DNA of 48,084 bases from Clostridia bacterium (GCA_017516765.1 JAFXBE010000009.1:1-48084); one strand, 5' to 3'. Positions 17,501 through 24,707 are shown, counted from the stretch's first letter. Notes: generated from the letters alone by a model not told the origin. Numbers and translations are program-made.

Positions 17501-19007
17501 GGCCTGGGGACAGCCCGAAGCCCCCTCTGCCACCATCTGGGTGGTGGGCGATTCCACCGTTTCGGCATTTGAAGATCAGTACTACATTCCTCGGCAGGGC
17601 TGGGGCGAACAGCTGGAACGCTATCTGAATGCTCAGGTGTATAATCTGGCGCGATCCGGCGCATCCTCCAAAGATTTCACCACCATGCCGGAATACCGGA
17701 CGTTGCTTTCCGGTAGTGAGGATATACCTGCCATGGGCAACACGACAGGGGAGAGCTTTCTGCTGATCGGCTTCGGTCACAACGATCAGAAGACCGAAGC
17801 GGCGCGTTTTACCTCTCCTGTGGGCGACTATCTGACCGAGGGCAGCTTCGCCAACAGCCTGTATACGAATTATATTCTGCCCGCACAGACTGTCGGGGTC
17901 ACCCCGGTGCTGGTGACGCCCATCGCCCGTCTGACGGATGAGAATACCACCCAGTCCTATCAGAGCGAATCCGGGCACATTACCGAGGATACCGTGATCG
18001 ACGGCACTACTTATCCCGGCGGCGACTATGCGCAGGCGATCCGAGAGCTGGCGGCTTCGCTGCAGCTTCCCTGCATAGACCTGACGGCTGCCACCATCGA
18101 ACTGAACGTTTCCCTGGGCGCGCAGGCACAGTGGCTGCATGCCTTCAACGGTGCAAAGCGCAGCGGTGAGGGGGAAGAACTGATCCCTGCGGCGCTGGAC
18201 AAGACCCATACCAGCTCCTATGGCGCCAAAATGCATGCATGGCTCATTGCCGGGGAAGCGCTGTTCGACACCTACCGTAAGCCCGGCCGGGAAGCTCCCA
18301 CCTACGAGAAGGATTTTGCCGCTTCCGTGAACCCGGATTATGTTCCCGCCGATTATCAGCCGCCGGTGGGCGTCTCTGCCAACTGGCCTGCCTTTACCGA
18401 TGGTGATGGTCGGGTGTGGAACGGCACCGTCTTCGGTGATGTAGGCGGCGAGAGCAAGATCCTCAGCGGCAGCTTTACCGCAGAGGCGGAAGACAGCAAG
18501 CTGACGCTGGGGGTTGCCGATAACTGCGGCAAGATTTCCTCTGCCACCGACGGCTTCATTTTCTACTACACCGCCCTGCCTGCCGATGCCTGCTTCACCC
18601 TGACCGCAACGGCGACCGTCAACGACCTGTTCGGTAACAATCAGATGTCCTTCGGTCTGATGGCCCGTGACGATCTGTATCTGGATACCTATGTGAAGGA
18701 GACCATGGGCGATTATGTGGCGGCTGGCAGCCGCAATCAGGGCGCGGTCAACTGCTTCGGCCGCCGTTCCGGCGAGCTGGTGGACGGCCCCGATGCCAAG
18801 AACGCCTATAAGCCCGGTGATACCGTTTCCCTGACCCTCAGCGGCACGGCAGACGGCTTCACCCTGCAATACGGCGATCACGAGCCTGTTTCTGCCGGTT
18901 TTGACTACCGCCTCACCACTATCGATCCGGATCACATCTATGTGGGTTTCTACGCGGTGCGCAACGCCAATGTGACCTTCTCGGATATCCACCTGACCCT
19001 TGAGTGA
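14598..19007 (+). CDS. Secreted multimodular pectinase: PL9 pectate lyase fused to CE12 acetylesterase
   Basis: The ATG at 14598 follows AAAGGAG; 1469 residues with a signal peptide ending near AEA. After two beta-rich N-terminal modules (about 28-175 and 185-440) comes a right-handed beta-helix of the PL9 type (about 557-950). The calcium ligands known from Pel9A have counterparts in Asp724, Asp748, Asp749 and Asp752 (ADDGWD), with the same spacing, and the catalytic base is probably Lys821 in GNGFKLGG. A CE12 SGNH esterase follows (about 980-1235) with Ser986 in GDST, GFGHND, and Asp1201/His1204 in DKTH. The C-terminal module (about 1270-1469) resembles the second N-terminal module (shared FYYT and SFGLMARD-like strands). 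The protein should deacetylate and cleave pectin or rhamnogalacturonan outside the cell. No dockerin or sortase signal is seen. Confidence 0.9.
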   Translation: MKRACLLFFCTLLVFGGLLSVHAEAADQSFTFLFSPDGAERAAGQYGAVTVLEAMSDKGKTVTVDGVVYPAVQGSNNPKTEGSNAKGSVPDGGAAVSVTAPADGVITVYGVNGTNSGDGTPKTFWVVPVGGEAYTVAKAGEIAVKYTAKAGETVWFYAAGSKFQYGAVTFVDAAFAPAEDPSAQDERPWQFVRFGPSTSDAANRAEDGADIAESVTLYSCTFDANGDIVKKGGKFVADAPADGESFYYTTIDPTQENFCLMADVTVDYLNPTPDGQEGFALMLRDSISGSGSYYSNTVSVAASKLRVSGKDTKGVLGTRNYSGIVSNEDAAKNAVVETRLAFTADPEDLVTQGTTYRVCLEKTSSAYITRQYAINEDGSTGDLLGEHIQYIPAKDPEAVSVSSYAELDDPMCVQEPNTAYLALVTARGINATFSNISFTVSPWKAEEWKVQPTSYVKTQCVIRSGESMAEEDYRLVFRTNADGVADVMVDEIPVAQQIPVTANEEVKVSCPVSTDMAVISVAFTPDADFAFSRFEKLESYDTKTALVLVFKRTLGKDGTIYVTPEGKENNGGTSFEDAVNLQTALNYAAAGQTVLLKSGVYEFSYRTLNISRGRDGTQDAPIVLTTDGGFATLDFKGTGMGFSAAGDWWHMSRLNICNTAPLEKGMTLSGSHNVLESMNFYNNGTTGLQLSGSSSDTIAAWPAHNTVINCTAMNNGDPGYEDADGFAPKLTCGEGNVFIGCIAAYNADDGWDLFAKSATGPIGKVEIRGCAAYRNGYLMVKPGSTKSNILFADIAVDENGSLSFTGEDITAVEAGNGNGFKLGGTNIPGGHRLINSIAWENKQKGIDANSCPDVKVYDCTSFNNGSHNIALYTGSKDAKTGYEAEGVLSFRTGAGAEDNLKLQKQSSFAVYNDTNHYWPGSGDVSADWFLSLDTSVIPTRLANGGIDMHDLLLLTEEARTHDSGAQGAAWGQPEAPSATIWVVGDSTVSAFEDQYYIPRQGWGEQLERYLNAQVYNLARSGASSKDFTTMPEYRTLLSGSEDIPAMGNTTGESFLLIGFGHNDQKTEAARFTSPVGDYLTEGSFANSLYTNYILPAQTVGVTPVLVTPIARLTDENTTQSYQSESGHITEDTVIDGTTYPGGDYAQAIRELAASLQLPCIDLTAATIELNVSLGAQAQWLHAFNGAKRSGEGEELIPAALDKTHTSSYGAKMHAWLIAGEALFDTYRKPGREAPTYEKDFAASVNPDYVPADYQPPVGVSANWPAFTDGDGRVWNGTVFGDVGGESKILSGSFTAEAEDSKLTLGVADNCGKISSATDGFIFYYTALPADACFTLTATATVNDLFGNNQMSFGLMARDDLYLDTYVKETMGDYVAAGSRNQGAVNCFGRRSGELVDGPDAKNAYKPGDTVSLTLSGTADGFTLQYGDHEPVSAGFDYRLTTIDPDHIYVGFYAVRNANVTFSDIHLTLE

Positions 19008-19034
19008 TCGGGGGCTTTTTCCGGCAAACAAACT

Positions 19035-19073
19035 GCCCCGCCGCACGGTCGTAAGCTGTGCGGCGGGGCTTTC
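19035..19073 (+). terminator. Terminator of the PL9-CE12 gene
   Basis: A 12-bp GC-rich perfect stem (19035-19046/19058-19069) is followed by TTTCT. Confidence 0.85.
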
Positions 19074-19080
19074 TTGTGCA

Positions 19081-19113
19081 AAAAAACCGGATCGCAGAAG
19101 CGATTCCGGTTTT
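19081..19113 (-). terminator. Terminator of the TM1266/ABC operon
   Basis: On the minus strand an AAAACCGGA/TCCGGTTTT-type stem (19083-19091/19105-19113) with an inner TCGC/GCGA helix is followed by a run of six T, just after the ATPase stop codon. Confidence 0.85.
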
Positions 19114-19693
19114 ATGCGTTGGTTTGTTCGCTGTTCAGTTCGATCAGGTGATGCCCGTCGGCATCCTCCGGTTCATGGGTCACCATCAGCAGGGTCTTGC
19201 CTTCGGTCATTCGCTTCACGACAGCAGCCACCTGCCTGCGGGTATCCTCGTCCAGCCCTTTGTAGGGTTCGTCCAGTAAAAGCAGATCGTATTCTGCCAA
19301 CAGCGCGCGGGCAATGGCCACTCTGCGCTTCATACCGCCGCTGTAGGCGCTTACCGGCTGGGGCAGGCTGTCTTCCTCTATACCCATTTCCAAAAGCAAG
19401 GAACGGGCGTTTTCGGGCGATACAGGGCATACCAGACGTATGTTGGCAACGGCGGTCATGCCCTCGATGAGTCGGTTCTCCTGAAATACGGTACTGATGC
19501 GAAGCCCTTCCGGCATTTCGATGGTTCCGCTGTCGGGCTTCACCAGCCCCATCAGCAGATTCAGCAGTGTGGTCTTGCCGCTGCCGGAAACGCCCATCAG
19601 CGCATACCGCTGTCCGGCTTCCAGATGCAGCTCCAGACGATCCAGCACGGTCTTGCCGTCAAATTGCTTGCTGATTTGATGCATATGGATCAT
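19112..19693 (-). CDS. ABC transporter ATP-binding protein (SsuB/TauB-like)
   Basis: 193 residues, shorter than the roughly 240 usual for this family, but all motifs are intact: Walker A GVSGSGKTT, Q-loop VFQENRL, signature YSGGMKRR, Walker B LLLLDEP and the switch His in VTHEP. It energises the adjacent permease on the cytoplasmic side of the membrane. Its start overlaps the permease stop by four bases, which suggests translational coupling. It is the last gene of a four-gene operon. Substrate is unknown. Confidence 0.93.
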   Translation of the reverse strand: MIHMHQISKQFDGKTVLDRLELHLEAGQRYALMGVSGSGKTTLLNLLMGLVKPDSGTIEMPEGLRISTVFQENRLIEGMTAVANIRLVCPVSPENARSLLLEMGIEEDSLPQPVSAYSGGMKRRVAIARALLAEYDLLLLDEPYKGLDEDTRRQVAAVVKRMTEGKTLLMVTHEPEDADGHHLIELNSEQTNA

Positions 19694-20448
19694 TTCAACG
19701 CCCCCTTCTCAGCTGCGGTCAAAAGAAGACCCAGCAGCTTTTCGCACAGCACGCTCAGCAGTACAATCACCAGCGTCCAGCAGAACAGGTCGGCGGTTTC
19801 CAGATAAACCTTTGCATTGTAGAGCTGCTGCCCCACAGAGCCCGAGGGGATGCCGATCACTTCGGCGGCAATGCCGCTTTTCCAGCAAAGCCCGATGGCG
19901 ATGCTCAGTCCGGTGCGCAGAAAGGGCAGCACCTGACAGAAGTACACCACACCAAGCCGTTTTCTCCACGGAATGCGGAACACCTGCGCCATTTCCAGCA
20001 GCTTTCGATCCATGCTGTCCAGCCCGGTAAGGGTGTTCTGATAGATCACCGGGAAGCCGATCATAATACTGATCAGGATCGACAGGTTTTTGCTGCTTAC
20101 CCAGAGCAAAGCCAAAATGACGAAGGAGGCCACGGGGATGGCTTTGATGGTGGCGGTAAGCGGCGCCAGCAGCCGGCGTACCGGCATAAACCGGTACGCC
20201 AGGGCAGCCAGCGCGACGCCAAGCAGGCAGCTGAGCAAAAAACCCAGCATGATCTTCCCCACGGAAAACGCCACCGACCGCCAGAAGACAGGCTCCAGCA
20301 CCAGGGTGCTCAGCCGCTGCAGGGTCTCCAGCGGAGACACCAGCAGCAGCGGCTGATTCATCACCATCGCGCCGATCTGCCATACCAGCAGCCAGAACAG
20401 CACTGCCCAGAGGGAAATGCGCTTAGCGCTGGAAGTAGAAGTCTTCAT
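19690..20448 (-). CDS. ABC transporter permease (SsuC/TauC-like)
   Basis: I choose the ATG ending at 20448, giving 252 residues. The frame stays open to a TTG at 20487, but that would overlap the preceding gene further. Five to six hydrophobic segments fit the BPD_transp_1 fold. The EAA-loop region reads LLEMAQVFRIPWRKRL, and AEVIGIPSGSVGQQL is typical of the nitrate/taurine/aliphatic-sulfonate-type permeases. The start overlaps the end of the binding-protein gene by 26 bases. It works with the ATPase and binding protein on either side. Confidence 0.92.
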   Translation of the reverse strand: MKTSTSSAKRISLWAVLFWLLVWQIGAMVMNQPLLLVSPLETLQRLSTLVLEPVFWRSVAFSVGKIMLGFLLSCLLGVALAALAYRFMPVRRLLAPLTATIKAIPVASFVILALLWVSSKNLSILISIMIGFPVIYQNTLTGLDSMDRKLLEMAQVFRIPWRKRLGVVYFCQVLPFLRTGLSIAIGLCWKSGIAAEVIGIPSGSVGQQLYNAKVYLETADLFCWTLVIVLLSVLCEKLLGLLLTAAEKGALK

Positions 20449-21382
20449 TGGGCATTGCGCCGCCAACGGCAGCGGGGTTCTGGTCAAAGAGCACCTGCAG
20501 GTAGCCGGACAGCTTCTGCACCATCTCTTCGCCTTCGATCATAACGATGCAGCAGTAGGGGAGAGCAGCCTTGGCAACCGCCTCGGGCACGATCTCGTAG
20601 CTGCCGATCAGAGCGGCGGTCTCATCCACGTTCTCGTTGGCATACTGCACGGAAGCAGCATAAGCATCCATAAAAGCATTCACAGCTTCGGGATTGTTCT
20701 GAACAAACTCGGTGCGGGCGACCACAACGCCGGTCAGCAGGGCGCTGGGGTTCTCCTTACCCTCCTGTACATCGGCCCAGAGCTGGTTCAGATCCAGCGC
20801 GATGCGCACGCCGGGAGCCTTGGTCATGGCGGTGGTCACGAAGGGCTGGGGCAGCAGGGCAACGGCGTTGTCATCGTTCAGCAGAGCATTGAGGCACTCG
20901 GTGTGCTCCTTGCTGAAGACGATGTTCACATCGTTCACGGGATCGATGCCGCTCTCCTTGAGGATGTAGTTGAGGGCATACTCGGGGGTTGCGCCCTGAC
21001 CGGCAGAGTAGATGGTCTTGCCCTTCAGGTCGGCAACAGACTGCACGGTCTCGCCGTTTTCGATGATGTACAGCACGCCCAGCGTGTTGATGGCCAGCAC
21101 CTGTACCTTGCCCTGGGTTTTGTTATAAAGGGTGGCAGCCAGATTGGCAGGTACAGCAGCGATCTCCAGCTCGCCCTGGATCAGCTTGGGAGCGATCTCG
21201 TCAGCGGCTGCGGCAATGGTGAAATTCCAATTGGCGCCGGCGTCGTCGCTCATCATCTTGACCATACCCATGGCGGTGGGACCTTTCAGGGCAGCCACAT
21301 CGGCCACAGGTTCGGCAGCGGCAAAGGTGTACAGAGACAGGGTAAGTACCAGCGTAAGCAAAACAGCAATGATCTTTTTCAT
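20423..21382 (-). CDS. ABC transporter substrate-binding protein (NMT1/TauA-like)
   Basis: 319 residues with a Sec signal peptide ending near AAA-E; no lipobox Cys is visible. The periplasmic-binding-type fold is shown by VPANLAATLYNK, LKGKTIYSAGQGATPEY and the FVQNNPEAVNAFMDAY helix, all common in NMT1/TauA-type binding proteins. Such proteins bind pyrimidine precursors of thiamine, sulfonates, nitrate or other small anions. The ligand here cannot be read from sequence. The gene is second in the operon behind the TM1266-type regulator and is controlled by the structured leader. Confidence 0.9.
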   Translation of the reverse strand: MKKIIAVLLTLVLTLSLYTFAAAEPVADVAALKGPTAMGMVKMMSDDAGANWNFTIAAAADEIAPKLIQGELEIAAVPANLAATLYNKTQGKVQVLAINTLGVLYIIENGETVQSVADLKGKTIYSAGQGATPEYALNYILKESGIDPVNDVNIVFSKEHTECLNALLNDDNAVALLPQPFVTTAMTKAPGVRIALDLNQLWADVQEGKENPSALLTGVVVARTEFVQNNPEAVNAFMDAYAASVQYANENVDETAALIGSYEIVPEAVAKAALPYCCIVMIEGEEMVQKLSGYLQVLFDQNPAAVGGAMPNEDFYFQR

Positions 21383-21388
21383 TGATTA

Positions 21389-21649
21389 TCATCCTTTCTT
21401 TTCTTTGGAGGCAGTCAGCGCACTTTTTACCTGCACGCCGGGCAGATTGCCCAGTTTGCCGGTCAAAGCGCCCAACTCGTCGTTTCCGCCCCGTACGATC
21501 AGCCCGATAACGGCTTCGCCGCTGTCCTGATCCGGGATCCCCATCCGCCCGCGAACAATGTGGGCATACTGGCTGATGATCCGGTTCACGCTTTCGGAAA
21601 CCGTGCGGTCGTGGATCACAATACCGACAAATCCTAACCTCTCTTCCAT
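21389..21649 (-). CDS. TM1266-family (iron-only hydrogenase system-type) regulator
   Basis: I use the ATG ending at 21649 (MEERLGFVGIVI), with GGGAGGA upstream, giving 86 residues; an upstream in-frame ATG would run through the terminator. The short alpha/beta protein matches the TM1266 family: an N-terminal strand GFVGIVIHDR, a helix VSESVNRIISQYAHIV, RGRMGIPD, and a second ferredoxin-like half with VIGLIVRGGNDELGALTGKL. The family resembles the NikR C-terminal ligand-binding domain and is annotated as a putative Fe-hydrogenase system regulator. It lacks a DNA-binding domain, so it may act as a sensor or adaptor. It is the first gene of the ABC operon. Confidence 0.8.
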   Translation of the reverse strand: MEERLGFVGIVIHDRTVSESVNRIISQYAHIVRGRMGIPDQDSGEAVIGLIVRGGNDELGALTGKLGNLPGVQVKSALTASKEKKG

Positions 21650-21677
21650 CGTACCCAAATCCTCCCTTGGTGAAACC

Positions 21678-21720
21678 AAAAAATCTCCGAAGAGCACAAC
21701 AGGGGTTGCGTCTACGGAGA
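21678..21720 (-). terminator. Leader (attenuator) terminator before the TM1266 gene
   Basis: On the minus strand TCTCCG (21720-21715) pairs with CGGAGA (21689-21684), and the inner GCAAC/GTTG(T)GC bases add to the stem. Six T (21683-21678) follow. It lies inside the 5' leader, upstream of the first gene, so it would switch transcription of the whole operon. Confidence 0.8.
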
Positions 21721-21735
21721 CAGAGTTTGCAGCAT
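21712..21735 (-). CDS. Possible 7-residue leader peptide (MLQTLSP)
   Basis: An ATG ending at 21735 has a perfect AAGGAGG at 7-nt spacing and reads seven codons to a TAG that lies within the 5' arm of the attenuator terminator. The strong ribosome binding site in front of such a short frame suggests that ribosome occupancy could affect folding of the terminator. The codons show no run of one amino acid, so a classical amino-acid attenuator is unlikely. Confidence 0.4.
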   Translation of the reverse strand: MLQTLSP

Positions 21736-21871
21736 AAATGCGCCTCCTTCCTCATCTTGGGCGAAGGAAAACATTTTCCCGCACCCGCAACCCGGAGATA
21801 TGATGCGCTCAGCCCCCTGGGCTTCACGTTGCCGCTTGGCTTTGGCGGCTGAGCGCAATGGTTGTCATCTG

Positions 21872-23128
21872 TTATTCTACCTGAGCATCCTTCAGCATGT
21901 CAAGAGCAACACGGTAGGCTTCGTTCAGCTGTACGTCGGTCAGGTCGCCGATCTCGAAGAACATGCTCTTCTGTTCCTCGGGCATTTCCACCACCACATC
22001 GGGGGTGATGCCGATCTTGTGCACTTCGTTGCCGTTGGGGGTGTAGTACTGGGCTACGGTCAGCTGCATGCCTGCGCCTTCCTCACCAACGGGCAGTACG
22101 TACTGCACAACGCCCTTGCCGTAGGTCTGCACGCCCACGATGGTGGCGCGGTCGCGATCCTGCAGCGCGCCGGAAAGGATCTCGCTGGCAGAAGCGGAAT
22201 TCTCGTTTACCAGCACCACCATGGGTATGGTATCGGCGCCCTTCTTGGAGGAATAGGTCTCGCCGCTGCCGTCCCGGTACTGGAGGGTGGCGATAACACC
22301 TTCGTCCAGGAAGATGTCGCCGATCTTTACGGCATCATCCACCCAACCGCCGGGGTTGTCGCGCAGGTCGAGGATCAGCGCCTTTGCGCCGGACTGGAGC
22401 AGCTTGTCGTAGTGCTGCTTGAAGGCAGCGCTGCAATCGCCGCTGAATTCGTAGAGGGAAAGGTAGCCCACATCGCCCTCCAGCATGATGGAGTTGACCC
22501 AGTTGACATGTACCGTCTGGCGGGTAACAACAAAATCCAGCAGCTGGTCGCCGCGCATCACCTGAATATTGACCGGCTTGCCGATCTCGCCGCGCATGAT
22601 GTCAACGGCATCCTGCATGGTGTAGGCATCCACGTCGATATCTTCCACCTTGGTCAGAATATCGCCTTTGAGCAGACCCACCTCCATGGCGGGGCTGTCG
22701 AGGAAAACGCGGCTGATGGTGCAGATGCCGGTAACATAGTTGCCCATGATTTGGATACCGATACCGGCATATTCGCCCTTATCCTCTTCGTACATGGCGG
22801 CGTAGTCTTCCGGGGTGTAGTAATAGGTGTAGGGATCGTCCAGCCCGTAGAGCAGACCGGTGCATGCACCATCCATCATCGCCTGCTTGTCCGGCTCCTG
22901 ATAGTAATACATATCCACGATCTCCATCATCTCGGCCAGCTGCTTGTACTCCTGCAAAAGGTCGTACTCTTCCCGGGAGATGGTCACCGTATCGCCGCTG
23001 GCGCCTCCAAACATGCCGGATACCACCTCGCTCAGCTCGGTGGGCAGCAGGGAACAGCTGGTCAGCATCAGCATTACGCAGAGGATGAGCATCAGCATCT
23101 TGGTCAGAAGCTTGGGGGTATGATTCAT
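21872..23128 (-). CDS. S41 family carboxyl-terminal processing protease, lipoprotein
   Basis: 418 residues. The N-terminus ends in a lipobox LTSC (Cys25), so the protein is predicted to be anchored to the outside of the membrane. A PDZ domain (about 105-200) includes GIGIQI and LLKGDILTKVEDI. The S41 catalytic domain (about 205-380) has LRDNPGG, NENSASASEI and QTYGKG. By the 25-residue spacing known for CtpB/Tsp, Ser313 and Lys338 form the catalytic dyad. It degrades or processes exported proteins from their C-terminus. The gene lies 22 bp behind the PucR-type regulator and is probably cotranscribed with it. Confidence 0.93.
   Translation of the reverse strand: MNHTPKLLTKMLMLILCVMLMLTSCSLLPTELSEVVSGMFGGASGDTVTISREEYDLLQEYKQLAEMMEIVDMYYYQEPDKQAMMDGACTGLLYGLDDPYTYYYTPEDYAAMYEEDKGEYAGIGIQIMGNYVTGICTISRVFLDSPAMEVGLLKGDILTKVEDIDVDAYTMQDAVDIMRGEIGKPVNIQVMRGDQLLDFVVTRQTVHVNWVNSIMLEGDVGYLSLYEFSGDCSAAFKQHYDKLLQSGAKALILDLRDNPGGWVDDAVKIGDIFLDEGVIATLQYRDGSGETYSSKKGADTIPMVVLVNENSASASEILSGALQDRDRATIVGVQTYGKGVVQYVLPVGEEGAGMQLTVAQYYTPNGNEVHKIGITPDVVVEMPEEQKSMFFEIGDLTDVQLNEAYRVALDMLKDAQVE
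21874..21903 (-). promoter_or_regulatory. Promoter of the TM1266/ABC operon
   Basis: TTGACA (21898-21903) and TAGAAT (21874-21879), read on the minus strand, have an 18-bp spacer. The promoter lies within the last codons of the upstream S41 protease gene. Confidence 0.75.
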
Positions 23129-23150
23129 ATACAGATTACCTCGCTTTATA

Positions 23151-24218
23151 TTATTCGATCGGGCTGGGCTTTTCTTTTCCGCATTTGCCCAGCTCGTTTA
23201 AGATCTTGAAGGTGACTGCATCGTCGAAATGGCGCAGATCCAGGCCCGTAAGACGCTGCACCTTATCCAGACGGTAAACCAGCGTGTTGCGGTGGATGAA
23301 AAGCTGCCTGGCGGTATCGGAAAGGTTCAGATCCTTGCGGAAGAACATATCGATGGTCTGCAGCATTTCCTCGTTGAAGAGTTTGTTGGTTCTTCTGTTG
23401 AACAGCAGGGAATGGAAGTGTTGGCAATCCTCCTGGGGAATGCCCATCAGGAAGCGTTCCAGCAGCAGCCGGCTGTAAATGTAGATGTGCTCTTCCGGCT
23501 GGAACAGATAGCCGACCTCCAGGGCGTGCTTGGCTTCGGCATAGCTTTCCCCAAGCTGCATCAGGGTATTCTTTTCCTCGCCGATGCCGACCAGCAGATC
23601 CAGCCCGGCTTCCTCCAGAACCGTTTCACGTACGGCCTGTGCGTACTGGTTCAGATCTTCCAGACCGTCAACCCCCTGCATATCCTTGATCAGGGCTGCG
23701 CTGGTGTGGTTCATTTCGATCAACACATCGGTATCGGACAGGGGCATCAATTCGCCGAGAATGGTGTACGCGCTTTTCTGGGGGGATTCGAAGCGGAACA
23801 GCAGAACACTGCGCTTCATATCCACAACGATCTGGTGCTCGCTTACATGGCTGCCGATCTCCATGCTGCTCAGTTCCTGGCGCAGCACCCGGCGGTATAC
23901 ATCGGAAAAGCCGGAGATGGAATAGCTGCTTTTGAGCATGGACATCAGCATGGCGTCGGTCACGGTAAGCAGATCCTCCACGCTGGTGCCGGTGGATTCT
24001 GTTACCAGATACAGCGGGGGATTCATATCCAGACCGCGGCAAAGGTAACGCCCGACCCTGTGGTTGATGCCGGGAGAAAGCACCGTATCGGGCAATGCAA
24101 AAGCGTTGCCGCCCTCCGGTACAATACATTGACCGGATGCTTCCACCAGCCTCAGGGGAATGCTGAGGTTTTCAAACACTTTGGTAATCTTGCGGATGTG
24201 GCGTTTCTCAATAAACAA
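23151..24218 (-). CDS. PucR/CdaR-type transcriptional regulator
   Basis: 355 residues. The start codon is TTG (ending at 24218) with GAGGAG upstream; no ATG of comparable quality exists. The C-terminal PucR-type helix-turn-helix (about 285-340) reads LNLSDTARQLFIHRNTLVYRL followed by KVQRLTGLDL. The central part resembles the GGDEF-like CdaR domain without catalytic residues (LLVGIGEEKNTLMQLGESYAEAKHAL). The N-terminus (about 1-110) could be a sensor domain. Relatives respond to purines or sugar diacids. The effector here is unknown. An inverted repeat in its promoter suggests autoregulation. Confidence 0.87.
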   Translation of the reverse strand: MFIEKRHIRKITKVFENLSIPLRLVEASGQCIVPEGGNAFALPDTVLSPGINHRVGRYLCRGLDMNPPLYLVTESTGTSVEDLLTVTDAMLMSMLKSSYSISGFSDVYRRVLRQELSSMEIGSHVSEHQIVVDMKRSVLLFRFESPQKSAYTILGELMPLSDTDVLIEMNHTSAALIKDMQGVDGLEDLNQYAQAVRETVLEEAGLDLLVGIGEEKNTLMQLGESYAEAKHALEVGYLFQPEEHIYIYSRLLLERFLMGIPQEDCQHFHSLLFNRRTNKLFNEEMLQTIDMFFRKDLNLSDTARQLFIHRNTLVYRLDKVQRLTGLDLRHFDDAVTFKILNELGKCGKEKPSPIE

Positions 24219-24260
24219 GGCCGGATCTCCTCTCGTGCCGCTTCTGGTACGGCTGTATAC

Positions 24261-24288
24261 ATTATAGCATAAGAAACGTTATGTGCAA
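24261..24288 (-). promoter_or_regulatory. Promoter with embedded inverted repeat for the PucR-type regulator
   Basis: TTGCAC (24283-24288) and TATAAT (24261-24266) on the minus strand are 16 bp apart. CATAA-GAAACG-TTATG (24268-24283) lies in the spacer and could be an operator for the regulator itself. Confidence 0.6.
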
Positions 24289-24382
24289 AGGAATTTCACT
24301 ATTTTACAATTTCGCCATATTGCCGTACCCGACTACCGCCGGTGTCGGGAAAAAGAAAATGCAGCGATTTTGAAAAAAGGGA

Positions 24383-24411
24383 TTGACGAAACATAACAAC
24401 TGTGCTAAAAT
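24383..24411 (+). promoter_or_regulatory. Promoter of the tRNA-Ser pair
   Basis: TTGACG (24383-24388) and TAAAAT (24406-24411) with a 17-bp spacer lie 21 bp before the first tRNA. Confidence 0.7.
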
Positions 24412-24432
24412 AATCAACGCTGGTTCCAACGA

Positions 24433-24521
24433 GGAGAGATGGCCGAGCGGTTGATGGCGCTGGTCTTGAAAACCAGTGATACCGAAAGGTACCGGGGGTT
24501 CGAATCCCTCTCTCTCCGCCA
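24433..24521 (+). tRNA. tRNA-Ser (anticodon TGA)
   Basis: The acceptor stem GGAGAGA/TCTCTCC, discriminator G and encoded CCA are present. The anticodon stem CTGGT/ACCAG frames the loop with TGA. A long variable arm and the TTCGAAT T-loop confirm a class II serine tRNA (89 nt). Confidence 0.97.
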
Positions 24522-24559
24522 GCTTCTTTCAGAAGCAAGGGCATACAGGCCGTCCACAT

Positions 24560-24650
24560 GGAGAAGTACCCAAGTGGCCGAAGGGGCTCCCCTGCTAAGG
24601 GAGTAGTGTGCGAAAGTGCAGCGAGGGTTCAAATCCCTCCTTCTCCGCCA
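24560..24650 (+). tRNA. tRNA-Ser (anticodon GCT)
   Basis: The acceptor stem GGAGAAG/CTTCTCC, discriminator G and encoded CCA are present. The anticodon stem CTCCC/GGGAG frames the loop with GCT. A long variable arm and TTCAAAT T-loop are present (91 nt). It reads AGC/AGT serine codons. Confidence 0.97.
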
Positions 24651-24687
24651 AAACAACCGTGACAGAAGTTGCGGTTGTTTCTTTTTT
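24651..24687 (+). terminator. Terminator of the tRNA-Ser operon
   Basis: A 9-bp stem AAACAACCG/CGGTTGTTT (24651-24659/24672-24680) followed by CTTTTTT, directly after the second CCA. Confidence 0.85.
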
Positions 24688-24707
24688 ATCTATGGGGGAG
24701 TGAAAAC

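Larger units (their letters stand above)
21678..21866 (-). promoter_or_regulatory. Structured leader RNA, candidate riboswitch of unrecognised class
   Basis: Transcription predicted from about 21866 runs through a 10-bp perfect helix (GCGCTCAGCC with GGCTGAGCGC, 21856-21847/21814-21805) that encloses a GCCGC/GCGGC hairpin. Next comes the segment ATCTCCGGGTTGCG (21799-21786). Its two halves are exactly complementary to two parts of the downstream terminator: CGCAACCC (21710-21703) and CGGAGAT (21689-21683). The two pairings are nested, so the upstream segment could form an antiterminator excluding the terminator. That is the logic of a riboswitch or protein-controlled attenuator. I compared it mentally with TPP, FMN, cobalamin, Moco, ZTP, guanidine and c-di-nucleotide classes and saw no match. 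Confidence 0.65.

Noticed and set aside
14616..19046. Very long minus-strand frame opposite the PL9-CE12 gene
   Set aside because: It is an antisense shadow caused by the codon usage of the real gene; the plus frame has signal peptide, catalytic motifs and a ribosome binding site.
21678..21866. TPP or Moco riboswitch for the TM1266/ABC leader
   Set aside because: The conserved TPP core (CTGAGA and the GAACCTGAT segment) and the Moco core are not present as far as I can see.
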